A stretch of 64,000 bases of DNA from CAJBVW01 sp964457335 (GTDB lineage: Bacteria > Myxococcota_A > UBA796 > SXON01), in assembly GCA_964457335.1 (NCBI GenBank), contig CAYWGD010000033.1, positions 1 through 64,000 on the forward strand, read 5' to 3'. This document shows positions 1-8,864 of the stretch, one piece after another; position 1 is the first letter of the stretch; every line of letters begins with the position of its first letter. The notes beneath the pieces were generated by a model, which made no database searches, was not told where the DNA came from, and was given only the letters and a program-made list of their open reading frames with translations. The position numbers and the translations under genes were made by a program.

Positions 1-37
1 AGGGCCGCCGTTGCGGGGTCGGAGTTTCAGCGAGGGA

Positions 38-74
38 GGGGGGGCGTTGCGGGGGCCCCCCCCCCGCCCCAAGA
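38..74 (-). repeat. Dispersed GC-clamped hairpin repeat, copy A
   Basis: Read on the minus strand it starts TCTTGGGGCGGGGG, runs through a C-tract, and ends GCAACGCCCCCCC. It matches three other copies at 8191-8228, 58495-58534 and (interrupted) 50794-50944. It can fold into a G/C stem with a GCAA bulge on one side. It begins 10 nt after the stop codon of the ABC transporter and has the same orientation as that gene. There is no U-tract, so a classical Rho-independent terminator is not shown. Confidence 0.75.
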
Positions 75-84
75 AGAGGAAGCC

Positions 85-1902
85 CTAGCGATACCCCTCC
101 GCCTGCAGCCGGAACAACCGGGCGTACCGCCCGTCGAGGGCCAACAGCTGCGCGTGGGTGCCCCGCTCGGTGATGCGGCCCTTGTCGAGGACGGCGATCT
201 GGTCGGCGCGGCGCACGGTCGAGAAGCGGTGCGAGATGAGGATGGCCATCTGCCCCTTGGCCGTCTCCTGGAACTGGTCGAAGACCTGGGCCTCGGCCTC
301 GGCGTCCATCGCGGCGGTGGGCTCGTCGAGGACGAGGAGGTCGGCGCCCGTGCGCATGAATGCGCGGGAGAGCGCGACCTTCTGCCACTGGCCGCCCGAG
401 AGCTCGCGGCCGCTCCCGAACCACCGCCCCAGGCGGGTGCGGAGGCCGTCGGGGAACGCCGAGAGGAACGACCACGCCTGCCCACGCTCGGCGGCCTCGC
501 GCTGGCGGGCCTCGTCGGCGATGCCGTGCACGTCGCCGGTGCCGATGTTCTCGCCCGCGGAGAGCTGGTAGCGCACGAAGTCCTGGAAGATCACGCCGAT
601 ACGCGCCCGCAGCGCGGCCACGTCCCACTCGCGCAGGTCCCGCCCGTCGAGCAGGATGCGCCCCGCGGAGGGCTCGTAGAGCCGCGTGACGAGCTTGATC
701 AGCGTCGTCTTGCCGCTCCCGTTCTCGCCCACGATCGCGAGCTTCTCGCCGGGCCGCACGTGGAGCGAGACGTCCTGCAGCGCCGGGCTCGTGCCCCCCG
801 GGTAGGTGAACGAGACGCCCTCCACGCGCAGCCCGTCCGCCGGGTCGGGGCCCGTCACCGCCGTGCCGGCCGGCGGCGCGACCGGCATCTCGAGGAAGGT
901 GTAGAGGTTGTTGAGGTAGAGGCTGTCCTCGTACATGCCGCCGATGGCGGAGAGGCTCGCCGAGAGCGCCGACTGCCCCTGTTTGAAGAGGAGCAGGTAC
1001 ATCGTCATCTCGCCGAGGCTGATGCGCCCGGCCACGGCCGAGACGACGATCCAGGCGTAGGCGCCGTAGAACGCCGCGGTGCTGCCCGTCGCCAGGACGA
1101 AGCCGACCACGCCGCGCTTCAGCGTGAGCCGCCGGTCGGCGTCGTAGAGCGCGTCGAAGATGCCCTCGTAGCGGCGCAAGAAGAAGTCGCCGAGGCCGTA
1201 GAGCTTGACCTCCTTGGCGTAGTCCTCGCGCGCCAGGACCGTCTCGTACCAGGCCTGCTCGCGCGTCTCGGGGGTGCGCCACGAGAAGAGCCGGAACGCC
1301 TCGCCCGAGTACTTCGCCTCGGCCCACACGGCCGGGAGCGCCGCGACGACGAGGACGCCGACGGCCAGGGGCGAGAACGGGATGAGGAGCGCGCCGACGC
1401 CCACGAGCGAGACGAGGTTCTGCAGGAGCCCGAACACGCGCCGGACCAGCGCGAGCGGCCGGGACGAGGCCTCGCGGCGCGCGCGGGTCATGCGGTCGTA
1501 GACGGTCGCGTCCTCGAAGTGCGTGAGGTCGAGCTCCAGCGCCTTCTTCAGGATCAACACGTTGACGTGGTGACCGAGGCGCGCCCGCAGGAGCGACTCG
1601 GTGACCCCCAGCGCGCGCTGCGCCGCGGCGAGCGTGACGACGAGGGCCGCCTCGGCGGCGACGGCCTCGAGCGCCCGGGCGGGATCCCCGGCGGCGCCCA
1701 CCACGGCATCGACGATGAGCTTCCCCACGTAGGCGATCGCGGCCGGCAACGCGCCGGCCACCAGCGTGAGCGCGCCGAGGGCGGCCATGGCCGCGGGGCT
1801 CGTCCCCGTCACGAGCCCGAGCGCCCGGCCGACCGTGCGCGGGACGTCCCGCCACGTCGACGCGATCGCCTCCTGGGATGCCGCCTTGGCGCCGTCCTTC
1901 AT
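85..1902 (-). CDS. ABC transporter, fused permease and ATP-binding protein (exporter type)
   Basis: This is a 605-residue half-transporter of the exporter type. The N-terminal half (about residues 25-330) is the membrane domain, with several hydrophobic segments. The C-terminal half is the nucleotide-binding domain, with Walker A GENGSGKTT near residue 391, the signature LSGGQ near 499, Walker B LLVLDEP near 521 followed by the D-loop, and the switch His in ISHRF near 554. All catalytic motifs are intact, so an active homodimer or heterodimer is expected in the inner membrane. The substrate cannot be told from the sequence. No partner half-transporter is visible, but the window edge is close on the downstream side. 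The ATG start is preceded by GAGGCGGGG. Identification as an ABC exporter is secure; lipid, peptide or drug export is unresolved. Confidence 0.93.
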   Translation of the reverse strand: MKDGAKAASQEAIASTWRDVPRTVGRALGLVTGTSPAAMAALGALTLVAGALPAAIAYVGKLIVDAVVGAAGDPARALEAVAAEAALVVTLAAAQRALGVTESLLRARLGHHVNVLILKKALELDLTHFEDATVYDRMTRARREASSRPLALVRRVFGLLQNLVSLVGVGALLIPFSPLAVGVLVVAALPAVWAEAKYSGEAFRLFSWRTPETREQAWYETVLAREDYAKEVKLYGLGDFFLRRYEGIFDALYDADRRLTLKRGVVGFVLATGSTAAFYGAYAWIVVSAVAGRISLGEMTMYLLLFKQGQSALSASLSAIGGMYEDSLYLNNLYTFLEMPVAPPAGTAVTGPDPADGLRVEGVSFTYPGGTSPALQDVSLHVRPGEKLAIVGENGSGKTTLIKLVTRLYEPSAGRILLDGRDLREWDVAALRARIGVIFQDFVRYQLSAGENIGTGDVHGIADEARQREAAERGQAWSFLSAFPDGLRTRLGRWFGSGRELSGGQWQKVALSRAFMRTGADLLVLDEPTAAMDAEAEAQVFDQFQETAKGQMAILISHRFSTVRRADQIAVLDKGRITERGTHAQLLALDGRYARLFRLQAEGYR

Positions 1903-2007
1903 CCCCGCCTCGTATCCCCCGCCGGGGGGCTCCGGCGCGGGCGCACCCGTACGACCGAGGCCCGGGCCCGACCGGAGCGCCGAGTTGTCACGCTGGCGCG
2001 CTTATGC

Positions 2008-2051
2008 CCATCCAACGCCGACAGGTGCCTACGTCCGAACCGGTTGGATGG
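2008..2051 (+). promoter_or_regulatory. Perfect 9-bp inverted repeat in the 5' leader, abutting the ribosome-binding site
   Basis: CCATCCAAC at 2008-2016 is exactly complementary to GTTGGATGG at 2043-2051. The 26-nt loop lies between them, and the Shine-Dalgarno stretch GGAGGGGAG follows immediately (2050-2058) before the ATG at 2059. Such a hairpin could modulate initiation, or the two arms could be a protein-binding site. No promoter could be assigned upstream. Confidence 0.4.
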
Positions 2052-2058
2052 AGGGGAG

Positions 2059-2544
2059 ATGACGTTGACGGCGCTTCTTCTGGTCGGCGCTGCGCTGGCC
2101 GGTGACGGCAAACGAGGGCCCTGGATGGAGGAGGAGAACGTCCCGCCATCGGTCACCCTGTCCGTGGCTCCGCTGAAGCTCATGGACCGGCCCGTGCTCG
2201 AAGGGACCGCCGAGTTCCGCGTGGGCGAGAAGCGCAGCTTCGCGATCACCGGGTCGCGGGCCCTGGGCGCGCGCACCGTGCCCATGGAGGTGGGCGTGCA
2301 GGTGCGCGAGTACATCGCCGGCAACTTCGGCAACGGCATCGCGCTCGGCGCCGGGGCCGGCTTCACGAACCCGAACATCATGGAGCTGCGAGCCGACAGC
2401 ACGCACATCGGGCCGTTCCTGGCCGTGAAGGTGACGCTCGCGCTGTTCTCGCTGGAGGCGCGCGGCGGCCCGGAGGTCACGTTCGGGCGGAAGGGCATCG
2501 AGCTCGCGCCGGCGGTCGACCTCTCGGCGGGCATCAGCTTCTGA
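2059..2544 (+). CDS. Small secreted protein of unknown function
   Basis: This is a 161-residue protein with a short hydrophobic N-terminus (MTLTALLLVGAALAGDG) that looks like a signal peptide. The remainder alternates hydrophobic and polar residues (for example VGVQVREYIAGNF, FLAVKVTLALFSLEAR) and ends in a hydrophobic residue plus Phe. This could fit a small outer-membrane beta-barrel, but the family is not recognised. A longer open frame runs upstream, but the strong GGAGGGG site just before ATG 2059 and the signal-like sequence fix this start. It is convergent with the membrane protein downstream and separated from it by a hairpin. Confidence 0.75.
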   Translation: MTLTALLLVGAALAGDGKRGPWMEEENVPPSVTLSVAPLKLMDRPVLEGTAEFRVGEKRSFAITGSRALGARTVPMEVGVQVREYIAGNFGNGIALGAGAGFTNPNIMELRADSTHIGPFLAVKVTLALFSLEARGGPEVTFGRKGIELAPAVDLSAGISF

Positions 2545-2547
2545 GCT

Positions 2548-2568
2548 GGGGCCGCGGCGCGCGGCCCC
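2548..2568. terminator. Strong hairpin between convergent genes
   Basis: GGGGCCGC at 2548-2555 and GCGGCCCC at 2561-2568 form a perfect 8-bp stem with a 5-nt loop, 3 nt after the stop codon at 2544. No U-tract follows, so it may act as a Rho-assisted or bidirectional end signal between two convergent genes. Confidence 0.45.
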
Positions 2569-2620
2569 GTCGCCTGGGAGGCGAACGCGGAGGGCTCGCC
2601 GACCGCTCCGGCGGGCCGCT

Positions 2621-4327
2621 TCACGGGGCGCCGGCACGGCGCGCCGGCCGTCGGATCCGCGCGACGGCCGCCAGGGCCACCCAGGCGGCGAGCGGGAGCA
2701 GGGTCGGCACCGCGTGCAGGTGCCAGCTCGCCCAGCCCCCGCGGAGCGGCAGCAGGGCGAGGTCGGCCGCCGCGGCGCAGGCGAGCACCGTGTTCTCGAG
2801 CCGCCCTCCCTCGGCCGTGAAGACGAAGACGGAGAGCGCGAGCGGAAACGCGAGCTTCACGTAGACGGCCGCGACGGTGGCCGCGACGAGCCGGAGGAGC
2901 GCGGTCCGGGGCCGACGCTCCGCGGCGCGGGCGCACGCGAAGGCCCACACGTACAGGAGGGCGTCGAACAGCGCCGCGGCGCACTGGAGCGCGAGCTCGA
3001 GGAGCTCCTCGTCCGCGGGGTGGAGCCGGGTCACCGGGTGCGGGAGCTCCGCCCGCAGCGGCACCTGCCCGGCGAGCGCGAGGTTCCACACCGCGACCTC
3101 GAGCACCACGAGGAGCAGGATGAAGCTGGTCGCGCCGCCCCACGACGTGGGGTTCGCGAGCAGCCGATCCACGGCGCGCCGGAGGGTCGCCGCCGCCTCA
3201 CCGAGCGCCCCGGGCGCGGGAGGCGACGAATACGTCGGAGCGGCCGGCGCGTCGGTTGGCCAGGCCGGCGCGGGCGGCCGTGGCGAGGCGCCCGTCGACG
3301 GCGCGGCGAGGCGCGCGTGCAGGATCGCGTCGAGGAGCCGGGCGTCGCGGGCGATGGCCGCCGGCAGCGTCCCGGGGCCCGCTTCTGCGAGGACCAGCGC
3401 GTCCTCCCGGCCGAGCTCGGCGAGCATGCGGAGCTCCTCCGCCAGCCCCTCGCCCGGCACGGTGGCGTCCACGATCACCACGTCCGCCGCCTCGGCGAGG
3501 CGCCGCGCGACGAGCGGCCACACCGCGTCGTCGGTCGGGATGGAGACGACCGTGGAGGTCCACGGCCAGCGCCAGCGGCGGCCGGCGCGGGCGAGGACCG
3601 CCGCCACGACCGGCTCGATCTCGTCCCTGCGCGAGATGCGCGGCGTCCCGCGCTCGGACAGCGCCGAGGCGAGCGCCACGCCGACGGCGATGAGCGCGAG
3701 GGAGCCCGCCGCGACGATCGTGCCCTTCACCTCGAACCCCAGCGCGCGGAGGGCGGCCGTCGCCGAGACGATCGCGGCGCCGACGCCGATGGCGGCGAGG
3801 AGCCCGGCGGCCCCCACCGGGGCGCCGCGCGTCTCGCGGACGCGGCGGTCGACGAGCGTGAGGAGGGTGCCGTGGAGCGACGCGGCCTCCACCACTCCCG
3901 AGTCGAGCCCCTCGTCCGGCCCGAAGCGGCGAAACCAGACGAGGACCCGTCGGCCCGAGCCGAGCTGCGCCACCGCCGACCACGCGAACGGGAGCACGAA
4001 CACCGCGGCCACGCCGCGGAGCGCGCCGAGGACGAGCGCGGTGACGGCGACGTAGCCGAGCAAGCGCCCGGCCTCGCGCCACCCGGCCGCCCGGAGCCGA
4101 CGGCCCGCCTCGGGGACGTGCGGCGCCAGCGTGGCGACGCGGGCGCGGTGCTGCCGCCGCGCACCCCAGAGGAGGTAGATTCCCGTGGCGCCGGAGGAGA
4201 TCACGGCCAGATCGGCCAGCGCGGGGACGGCCGCGACGCCGACGACGAGGAGCACGAGCCCTCCGAGGGCCATGCCGACGCCCCCCAACCAGAACCACCC
4301 CGAGGGCGCGCTCACGTCGTCCGGCAA
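2621..4327 (-). CDS. Multi-pass membrane protein with a possible TIR-like cytoplasmic region
   Basis: This is a 568-residue protein. Hydrophobic segments occur near residues 10-55, 90-120, 170-215, 395-415 and 435-560. Between them lies a soluble stretch containing VLVWFRRFGPDEG and, later, VVSIPTDDAVWPLVARRL then AADVVIVDATVPGEGLAEEL. In my reading this resembles the beta-strand/helix pattern of membrane-tethered TIR-like (SEFIR/STIR-type) domains: an FxxxD strand, a second strand, a W/A-rich helix, a VVIV strand and a Glu-containing helix. That assignment is a pattern match only. A Pro/Ala-rich linker (about 340-375) separates this part from the C-terminal membrane block. The start is TTG at 4327 behind GCGGAG; GTG at 4315 is an alternative. 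It is downstream of carB on the same strand with an 82-nt gap, so it may be read through from carAB. Function is unknown. Confidence 0.7.
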   Translation of the reverse strand: MPDDVSAPSGWFWLGGVGMALGGLVLLVVGVAAVPALADLAVISSGATGIYLLWGARRQHRARVATLAPHVPEAGRRLRAAGWREAGRLLGYVAVTALVLGALRGVAAVFVLPFAWSAVAQLGSGRRVLVWFRRFGPDEGLDSGVVEAASLHGTLLTLVDRRVRETRGAPVGAAGLLAAIGVGAAIVSATAALRALGFEVKGTIVAAGSLALIAVGVALASALSERGTPRISRRDEIEPVVAAVLARAGRRWRWPWTSTVVSIPTDDAVWPLVARRLAEAADVVIVDATVPGEGLAEELRMLAELGREDALVLAEAGPGTLPAAIARDARLLDAILHARLAAPSTGASPRPPAPAWPTDAPAAPTYSSPPAPGALGEAAATLRRAVDRLLANPTSWGGATSFILLLVVLEVAVWNLALAGQVPLRAELPHPVTRLHPADEELLELALQCAAALFDALLYVWAFACARAAERRPRTALLRLVAATVAAVYVKLAFPLALSVFVFTAEGGRLENTVLACAAAADLALLPLRGGWASWHLHAVPTLLPLAAWVALAAVARIRRPARRAGAP

Positions 4328-4409
4328 CCGTGCTCCGCCTCGACGACTCCCAGCCTACCACCCACCCGTACGGCCGGGCGGCACGGTCCCCGCCCCGGCC
4401 TCCGCGGTG

Positions 4410-7400
4410 CTACGCCGGCTTCCGGATCTCCTGCAGCTTCACGACCCGCAGCTCCCCGGCGCGCAGGCTCCGGATGGCGGCCGGCACCACGCGCGCGGCC
4501 TGCAGGTTCGTGATGCACGGCACGCCGAAGCGCAGGCCGGCGAGCCGCATGGCGGCCTCGTCGTACTGGGCCTTCTTGCCGAGCGGGCTGTTGATGATGA
4601 GCTGGATCTTCCCGTTCTTGAGCAGGTCCACCACGTCCGGCCGGCCCTCGCGCACCTTGTAGACGCGCTCGGCCTCGATCCCCTCGGCGGCGAGCGCCCG
4701 CGCGGTGCCGCCGGTCGCGTAGATCTTGAAGCCCATCTGCCGGAGCGCGCCCGCGATCGGCGCGGCCTCGTGCTTGTCGCCGTCGCGCAGCGAGAGGAAC
4801 ACGGCCCCCTCGGTCGGGAGCGTCATCCCGCTGGCGATGAGCGCCTTCGCGTAGGCCTCGCCGAAGCTCCAGCCCGCGCCCATGACCTCGCCCGTCGAGC
4901 GCATCTCCGGCCCGAGCACCGTGTCCACGCCCGCGAAGCGCCGCCAGGGGAACACCGGGGCCTTGATGAAGTACATCCCGCGTCCCCAGGGCCGCAGGTC
5001 CCCGAGGTCCTTGATCTTCTCGCCGAGGAGCAGGCGGGTCGCGTAGCGCGCGATCGGGATGCCGGTCGCCTTGGCGAGGTACGGCACCGTGCGGGACGCG
5101 CGCGGGTTGACCTCGATGACGTAGACGACGCCGCGCTGGATCGCGAACTGCACGTTCACGAGCCCGATGACGCCGACCTCGAGCGCGATGCGGCGGACGA
5201 TGTCCTCCATCTCGCGCTTGTTCTCGGCGGAGAGCTGGATCGGCGGGTACACCGTGGTCGAGTCGCCGGAGTGGACGCCGGCCTCCTCGATGTGCTCCAT
5301 GATGCCGACCACGTGCACCGACTCGCCGTCGGCGAGCGCGTCCACGTCGTACTCGATGGCGCCCTCGAGGAAGCGGTCGATGAGGAGCGGGTGGTCCTCG
5401 CTGACGCGGATGGCCTCGTCGACGGCGGCGTGGAAGTCCGAGTCGTCGAAGCAGATCTTCATCGCGCGGCCGCCCAGCACGTAGGAGGGGCGCACCAGCA
5501 GCGGGAACCCGAGGCGCGCGGCGGCGGCCCAGCTGCCCTCGCGGTCCGCGACCATCTCGCCGTCCGGCTGGCGGATGCCGAGGCGGTTCATGAGCGCGTT
5601 GAAGCGCTTGCGGTCCTCGCAGATGTCGATGGCGTCGGGCTGCGTGCCGAGCACGGTGCCGACGCGGTGCGAGAGCTTGAGCGGCGTCTGGCCGCCGAAC
5701 TGCAGGACGACGCCCTTCGCGGCCTCGCGGTGCACGACGCCGCGCACGTGCTCGGCGGTGACCGGCTCGAAGTAGAGCTTGTCGGAGGTGTCGTAGTCGG
5801 TCGACACCGTCTCCGGGTTGCAGTTGACCATGACCGCCGCGAGCCCCTTCTCGCGCACGGCGTAGGCGGCGTGGCAGCAGCAGTAGTCGAACTCGAGCCC
5901 CTGCCCGATGCGGTTCGGGCCGTTCCCGAGCACGACCACGCGCTCCGCGGGGTGCTCGCCGGCCTCGTCCTCGTCCTCGTAGGTCGAGTAGAGGTAGGGC
6001 GTGAAGCTCTCGAACTCGGCGGCGCAGGTGTCGACGCGCTTGTAGGTCGGCCACACGCCGAGCTGCTCGCGACGCGCGGTCACGTTCGCCTCGGAGGCGC
6101 CGGTCAGCCGGGCGAGCATGCCGTCGGTGAGGCCCGTGCGCTTGGCCGTGCGGAAGTCCTCGGCGGACAAGGCCGACAGCGGCCGCTCCGCGTACGCGCG
6201 CTGGGCGGAGATCACCGCCGCCATGCGCTCGAGGAACCAGGGATCGATGCGCGAGGTGTCGTGGATCTCGTCGACGGTGAAGCCGCGGCGGAGGGCCTCG
6301 AGCAGCGCCGCGAGCCGGTCGGGCGTCGGGAGCGCGATGCGCTCGCGGAGGCGGTCGTCCGTGAGCGTGCCCACGTCCGGGAAGCCGCCTTCCAGCGACG
6401 CGATCGCCTTGCAGAGCGCCTCGTCGAAGGTGCGGCCGATGCCCATGACCTCGCCCACGCTCTTCATCTGCGTGCCGAGGCCCCGCTGGGCGCCCGGGAA
6501 CTTCTCGAAGTTCCAGCGCGGGATCTTGACGATGACGTAGTCGATCGACGGCTCGAAGCTCGCCGGGGTGACGCGCGTGATGTCGTTCCGGATCTCGTCG
6601 AGGGTCAGGCCCACCGCGAGCTGCGCGGCGATCTTCGCGATCGGGAAGCCCGTGGCCTTCGACGCGAGCGCCGAGGACCGCGACACGCGCGGGTTCATCT
6701 CGATGATCCGCACCTCGCCGTTGGTGGGGCTCACGGCGAACTGGATGTTCGAGCCGCCCGTCTCCACGCCGACGCGCCGGATGATGCGCAGCGAGAGGTC
6801 GCGGAGGTGCTGGTACTCGCGGTCCGTCAGCGTCTGCGCGGGAGCCACGGTGACGGAGTCGCCGGTGTGGACGCCCATGGGGTCCACGTTCTCGATCGAG
6901 CAGATGATGATGACGTTGTCGGCGAGGTCGCGCATGACCTCGAGCTCGAACTCCTTCCAGCCGATGACGCTCTCCTCGACGAGCACCTGGCGCGTCGGGG
7001 AGAGGTCGAGGCCCTGGGCGACGATGTCGCGGAGCTCGTCCATGTTGTAGGCGATGCCGCCGCCGGAGCCGCCGAGCGTGAAGGATGGCCGGATGATCGC
7101 GGGGAGCCCGATGTCGGCCACGATCGCCTCGGCGTCCGCGACCGTGCGCGCGATGCCGGCCTTCGGGACGAGGCAGCCGATCTCCTCCATCGCGGCCTTG
7201 AACAGCTCGCGGTCCTCGGCCACGGCGATGGCGGTCGGCTTCGCGCCGATCAGCTCCACGCCGTACTTCTCGAGCACCCCGCGCTCGTGGAGCGCGAGCG
7301 CGAGGTTCAGCCCCGTCTGCCCGCCCACGGTCGGCAGGATGGCGTCCGGCCGCTCGCGCGCGACGATCTGCTCCGCGAACTCGGGTGTCAGCGGCTCGAT

Positions 7401-7595
7401 GTAGGTCGCGTCCGCCACGTCCGGGTCGGTCATGATGGTGGCGGGGTTCGAATTGAGGAGGATCACCCGGTAGCCGAGCGCGCGGAGCGCCTTGCAGGCC
7501 TGGGTGCCCGAGTAGTCGAACTCGCAGGCCTGCCCGATGACGATCGGCCCCGACCCGATGACGAGGATGCTCTTGATGTCGGTGCGCTTCGGCAT
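4410..7595 (-). CDS. carB: Carbamoyl-phosphate synthase large subunit
   Basis: This 1,061-residue protein has the full architecture. Two homologous ATP-grasp halves (first about residues 1-400, second about 550-930) flank an oligomerisation segment, and a C-terminal MGS-like allosteric domain lies at about 930-1061. Hallmarks include the N-terminal KSILVIGSGPIVIGQACEFD, the second-half VVVLGNGPNRIGQGLEFDYC, and the metal/ATP-grasp signatures EMNPRVSRSSAL and EVNPRASRTVP. It uses ammonia channelled from CarA, bicarbonate and two ATP to make carbamoyl phosphate for pyrimidines and arginine. The ATG lies 1 nt after the carA stop (TGA G ATG), and the Shine-Dalgarno AAGGAGG is inside the last carA codons, so translation is coupled. 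The reading is secure. Confidence 0.98.
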   Translation of the reverse strand: MPKRTDIKSILVIGSGPIVIGQACEFDYSGTQACKALRALGYRVILLNSNPATIMTDPDVADATYIEPLTPEFAEQIVARERPDAILPTVGGQTGLNLALALHERGVLEKYGVELIGAKPTAIAVAEDRELFKAAMEEIGCLVPKAGIARTVADAEAIVADIGLPAIIRPSFTLGGSGGGIAYNMDELRDIVAQGLDLSPTRQVLVEESVIGWKEFELEVMRDLADNVIIICSIENVDPMGVHTGDSVTVAPAQTLTDREYQHLRDLSLRIIRRVGVETGGSNIQFAVSPTNGEVRIIEMNPRVSRSSALASKATGFPIAKIAAQLAVGLTLDEIRNDITRVTPASFEPSIDYVIVKIPRWNFEKFPGAQRGLGTQMKSVGEVMGIGRTFDEALCKAIASLEGGFPDVGTLTDDRLRERIALPTPDRLAALLEALRRGFTVDEIHDTSRIDPWFLERMAAVISAQRAYAERPLSALSAEDFRTAKRTGLTDGMLARLTGASEANVTARREQLGVWPTYKRVDTCAAEFESFTPYLYSTYEDEDEAGEHPAERVVVLGNGPNRIGQGLEFDYCCCHAAYAVREKGLAAVMVNCNPETVSTDYDTSDKLYFEPVTAEHVRGVVHREAAKGVVLQFGGQTPLKLSHRVGTVLGTQPDAIDICEDRKRFNALMNRLGIRQPDGEMVADREGSWAAAARLGFPLLVRPSYVLGGRAMKICFDDSDFHAAVDEAIRVSEDHPLLIDRFLEGAIEYDVDALADGESVHVVGIMEHIEEAGVHSGDSTTVYPPIQLSAENKREMEDIVRRIALEVGVIGLVNVQFAIQRGVVYVIEVNPRASRTVPYLAKATGIPIARYATRLLLGEKIKDLGDLRPWGRGMYFIKAPVFPWRRFAGVDTVLGPEMRSTGEVMGAGWSFGEAYAKALIASGMTLPTEGAVFLSLRDGDKHEAAPIAGALRQMGFKIYATGGTARALAAEGIEAERVYKVREGRPDVVDLLKNGKIQLIINSPLGKKAQYDEAAMRLAGLRFGVPCITNLQAARVVPAAIRSLRAGELRVVKLQEIRKPA

Positions 7596-7596
7596 C

Positions 7597-8769
7597 TCAG
7601 GCCTCCTTCGAGAGGTTCGCGTGGCCCCCGGCGAAGCGCAGGAAGCGGTCGAGGATCAGGTGGCTGGAGTCGTGCGGCCCCGGGGCGGCCTCGGGGTGGA
7701 ACTGCACGCAGATGACGCCGAGGTCGGCGTGGACGAAGCCCTCGAGCGTGCCGTCGTTCAGGTTCACGTGCGTGACCCGGCCGCCGGCCTTCTCGACGCC
7801 CGCGGGGTCGACGCAGAAGCCGTGGTTCTGGCTCGTGATCTCGACCCGGCCGGTCTCGATGTCCCGCACCGGGTGGTTCCCGCCGCGGTGGCCGAAGCGG
7901 AGCTTGAAGGTGTCGGCGCCGAGCGCGCGGCCGAGGAGCTGGTGCCCGAGGCACACGCCCAGGATCGGCTTCTTCCCGAGGAGCTTCTGGATCTCGCCGA
8001 CCATGTACGGGAGCGCCGCGGGGTCGCCGGGGCCGTTCGAGAGGAAGATGGCGTCGGCGCCGTCCCCCAGCTCCTCCGCGCGGGTGGTGGCCGGGAAGAC
8101 CTCGACCTCGCAGCCCGCGCTCACGAAGAGGCGGAGGAGGTTCTTCTTCACGCCGCCGTCGAGCACGTGCACGCGGAGGGGTCTGGATGATCTTGGGGCG
8201 GGGGGAGGGCCCCCCGCAACGCCCCCCCGCGCGAACGCGAGGTCCGAGGTGTAGGGCAGGCCTTCGGTGAAGGTGTAGCGCTTCGAGGTGGACACCTCGA
8301 CGACGAGGTCGCGGCCGACCATGCCGGGCCAGGCCTCGATGCGGGCGCGGAGCTCGGCCTCCGAGAGGTCCTCGGTGCTGATGACGGCGCGCATGGCGCC
8401 CTTGTTGCGGATGTGCCGGACGAGCGCGCGCGTGTCGATGCCGTGCACCCCGGGGACGCCGGCGCCGTCGAGGTAGCCGGCGAGCGTGCCGCTCGACCGG
8501 TGGTTCGACGCCATCGGCGAGAAGTGCCGCGCGACGAAGCCGGCCACCTGGACCGACCCGGACTCCACGTCCTCCGCGTTCACCCCGTAGTTGCCGACGT
8601 GCGCCGTCGTCATCACCACGATCTGCTCGCGGTAGCTGGGATCCGTCAGGACCTCCTGGTACCCCGTCATCGCCGTGTTGAAGACCACCTCCCCGACCTT
8701 GGTCGCGGGAGCCCCGAACGCCTCGCCTCGGAAGGAGCGTCCGTCTTCCAGGAGGAGGATGCCACCCAT
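7597..8769 (-). CDS. carA: Carbamoyl-phosphate synthase small (glutaminase) subunit, with a repeat-derived linker
   Basis: This is a 390-residue protein. The N-terminal CPSase small-subunit domain (about 1-180) contains FNTAMTGYQEVLTDPSY. The C-terminal class I glutamine amidotransferase domain (about 200-385) has the nucleophile Cys273 in LGVCLGHQLLG and the partners His358 and Glu360 in QFHPEAAPG. It releases ammonia from glutamine for CarB. Residues about 181-193, in the linker between the domains, are encoded by an antisense copy of a dispersed GC repeat (8191-8228). This gives a Gly/Pro-rich stretch (RGGVAGGPPPAPR) that most homologues should lack; the frame is kept and all catalytic residues are present. 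It is the first gene of carAB; its leader contains a long inverted repeat. Confidence 0.97.
   Translation of the reverse strand: MGGILLLEDGRSFRGEAFGAPATKVGEVVFNTAMTGYQEVLTDPSYREQIVVMTTAHVGNYGVNAEDVESGSVQVAGFVARHFSPMASNHRSSGTLAGYLDGAGVPGVHGIDTRALVRHIRNKGAMRAVISTEDLSEAELRARIEAWPGMVGRDLVVEVSTSKRYTFTEGLPYTSDLAFARGGVAGGPPPAPRSSRPLRVHVLDGGVKKNLLRLFVSAGCEVEVFPATTRAEELGDGADAIFLSNGPGDPAALPYMVGEIQKLLGKKPILGVCLGHQLLGRALGADTFKLRFGHRGGNHPVRDIETGRVEITSQNHGFCVDPAGVEKAGGRVTHVNLNDGTLEGFVHADLGVICVQFHPEAAPGPHDSSHLILDRFLRFAGGHANLSKEA
8191..8228 (+). repeat. Dispersed GC-clamped hairpin repeat, copy B, inside carA
   Basis: It starts TCTTGGGGCGGGGGG and ends GCAACGCCCCCCC, matching copies A, C and D. Unlike those it lies within a gene, antisense to carA, and is translated in frame as the inter-domain linker of CarA. 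The length and reading frame allow an uninterrupted protein. Confidence 0.8.
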
Positions 8770-8864
8770 GTCTACCCCGAGAGCGGGCGCGGTCTATCGA
8801 GGCGGACCGCGGGGGGCCAGCGTTCCGGGGGGCCCGATGACGCGATGTGTCGAAACCCCGCTTC

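Noticed and set aside
154..2058. N-terminal extension of the small secreted protein into a 796-codon frame
   Set aside because: This part is antisense to the ABC transporter; the real start at 2059 has a strong ribosome site and signal peptide.
4185..7715. 1,176-codon plus-strand open frame across carB
   Set aside because: Antisense of carB; low-complexity Arg/Ala/Val/Leu composition with no recognisable domain, and carB is a clear essential gene.
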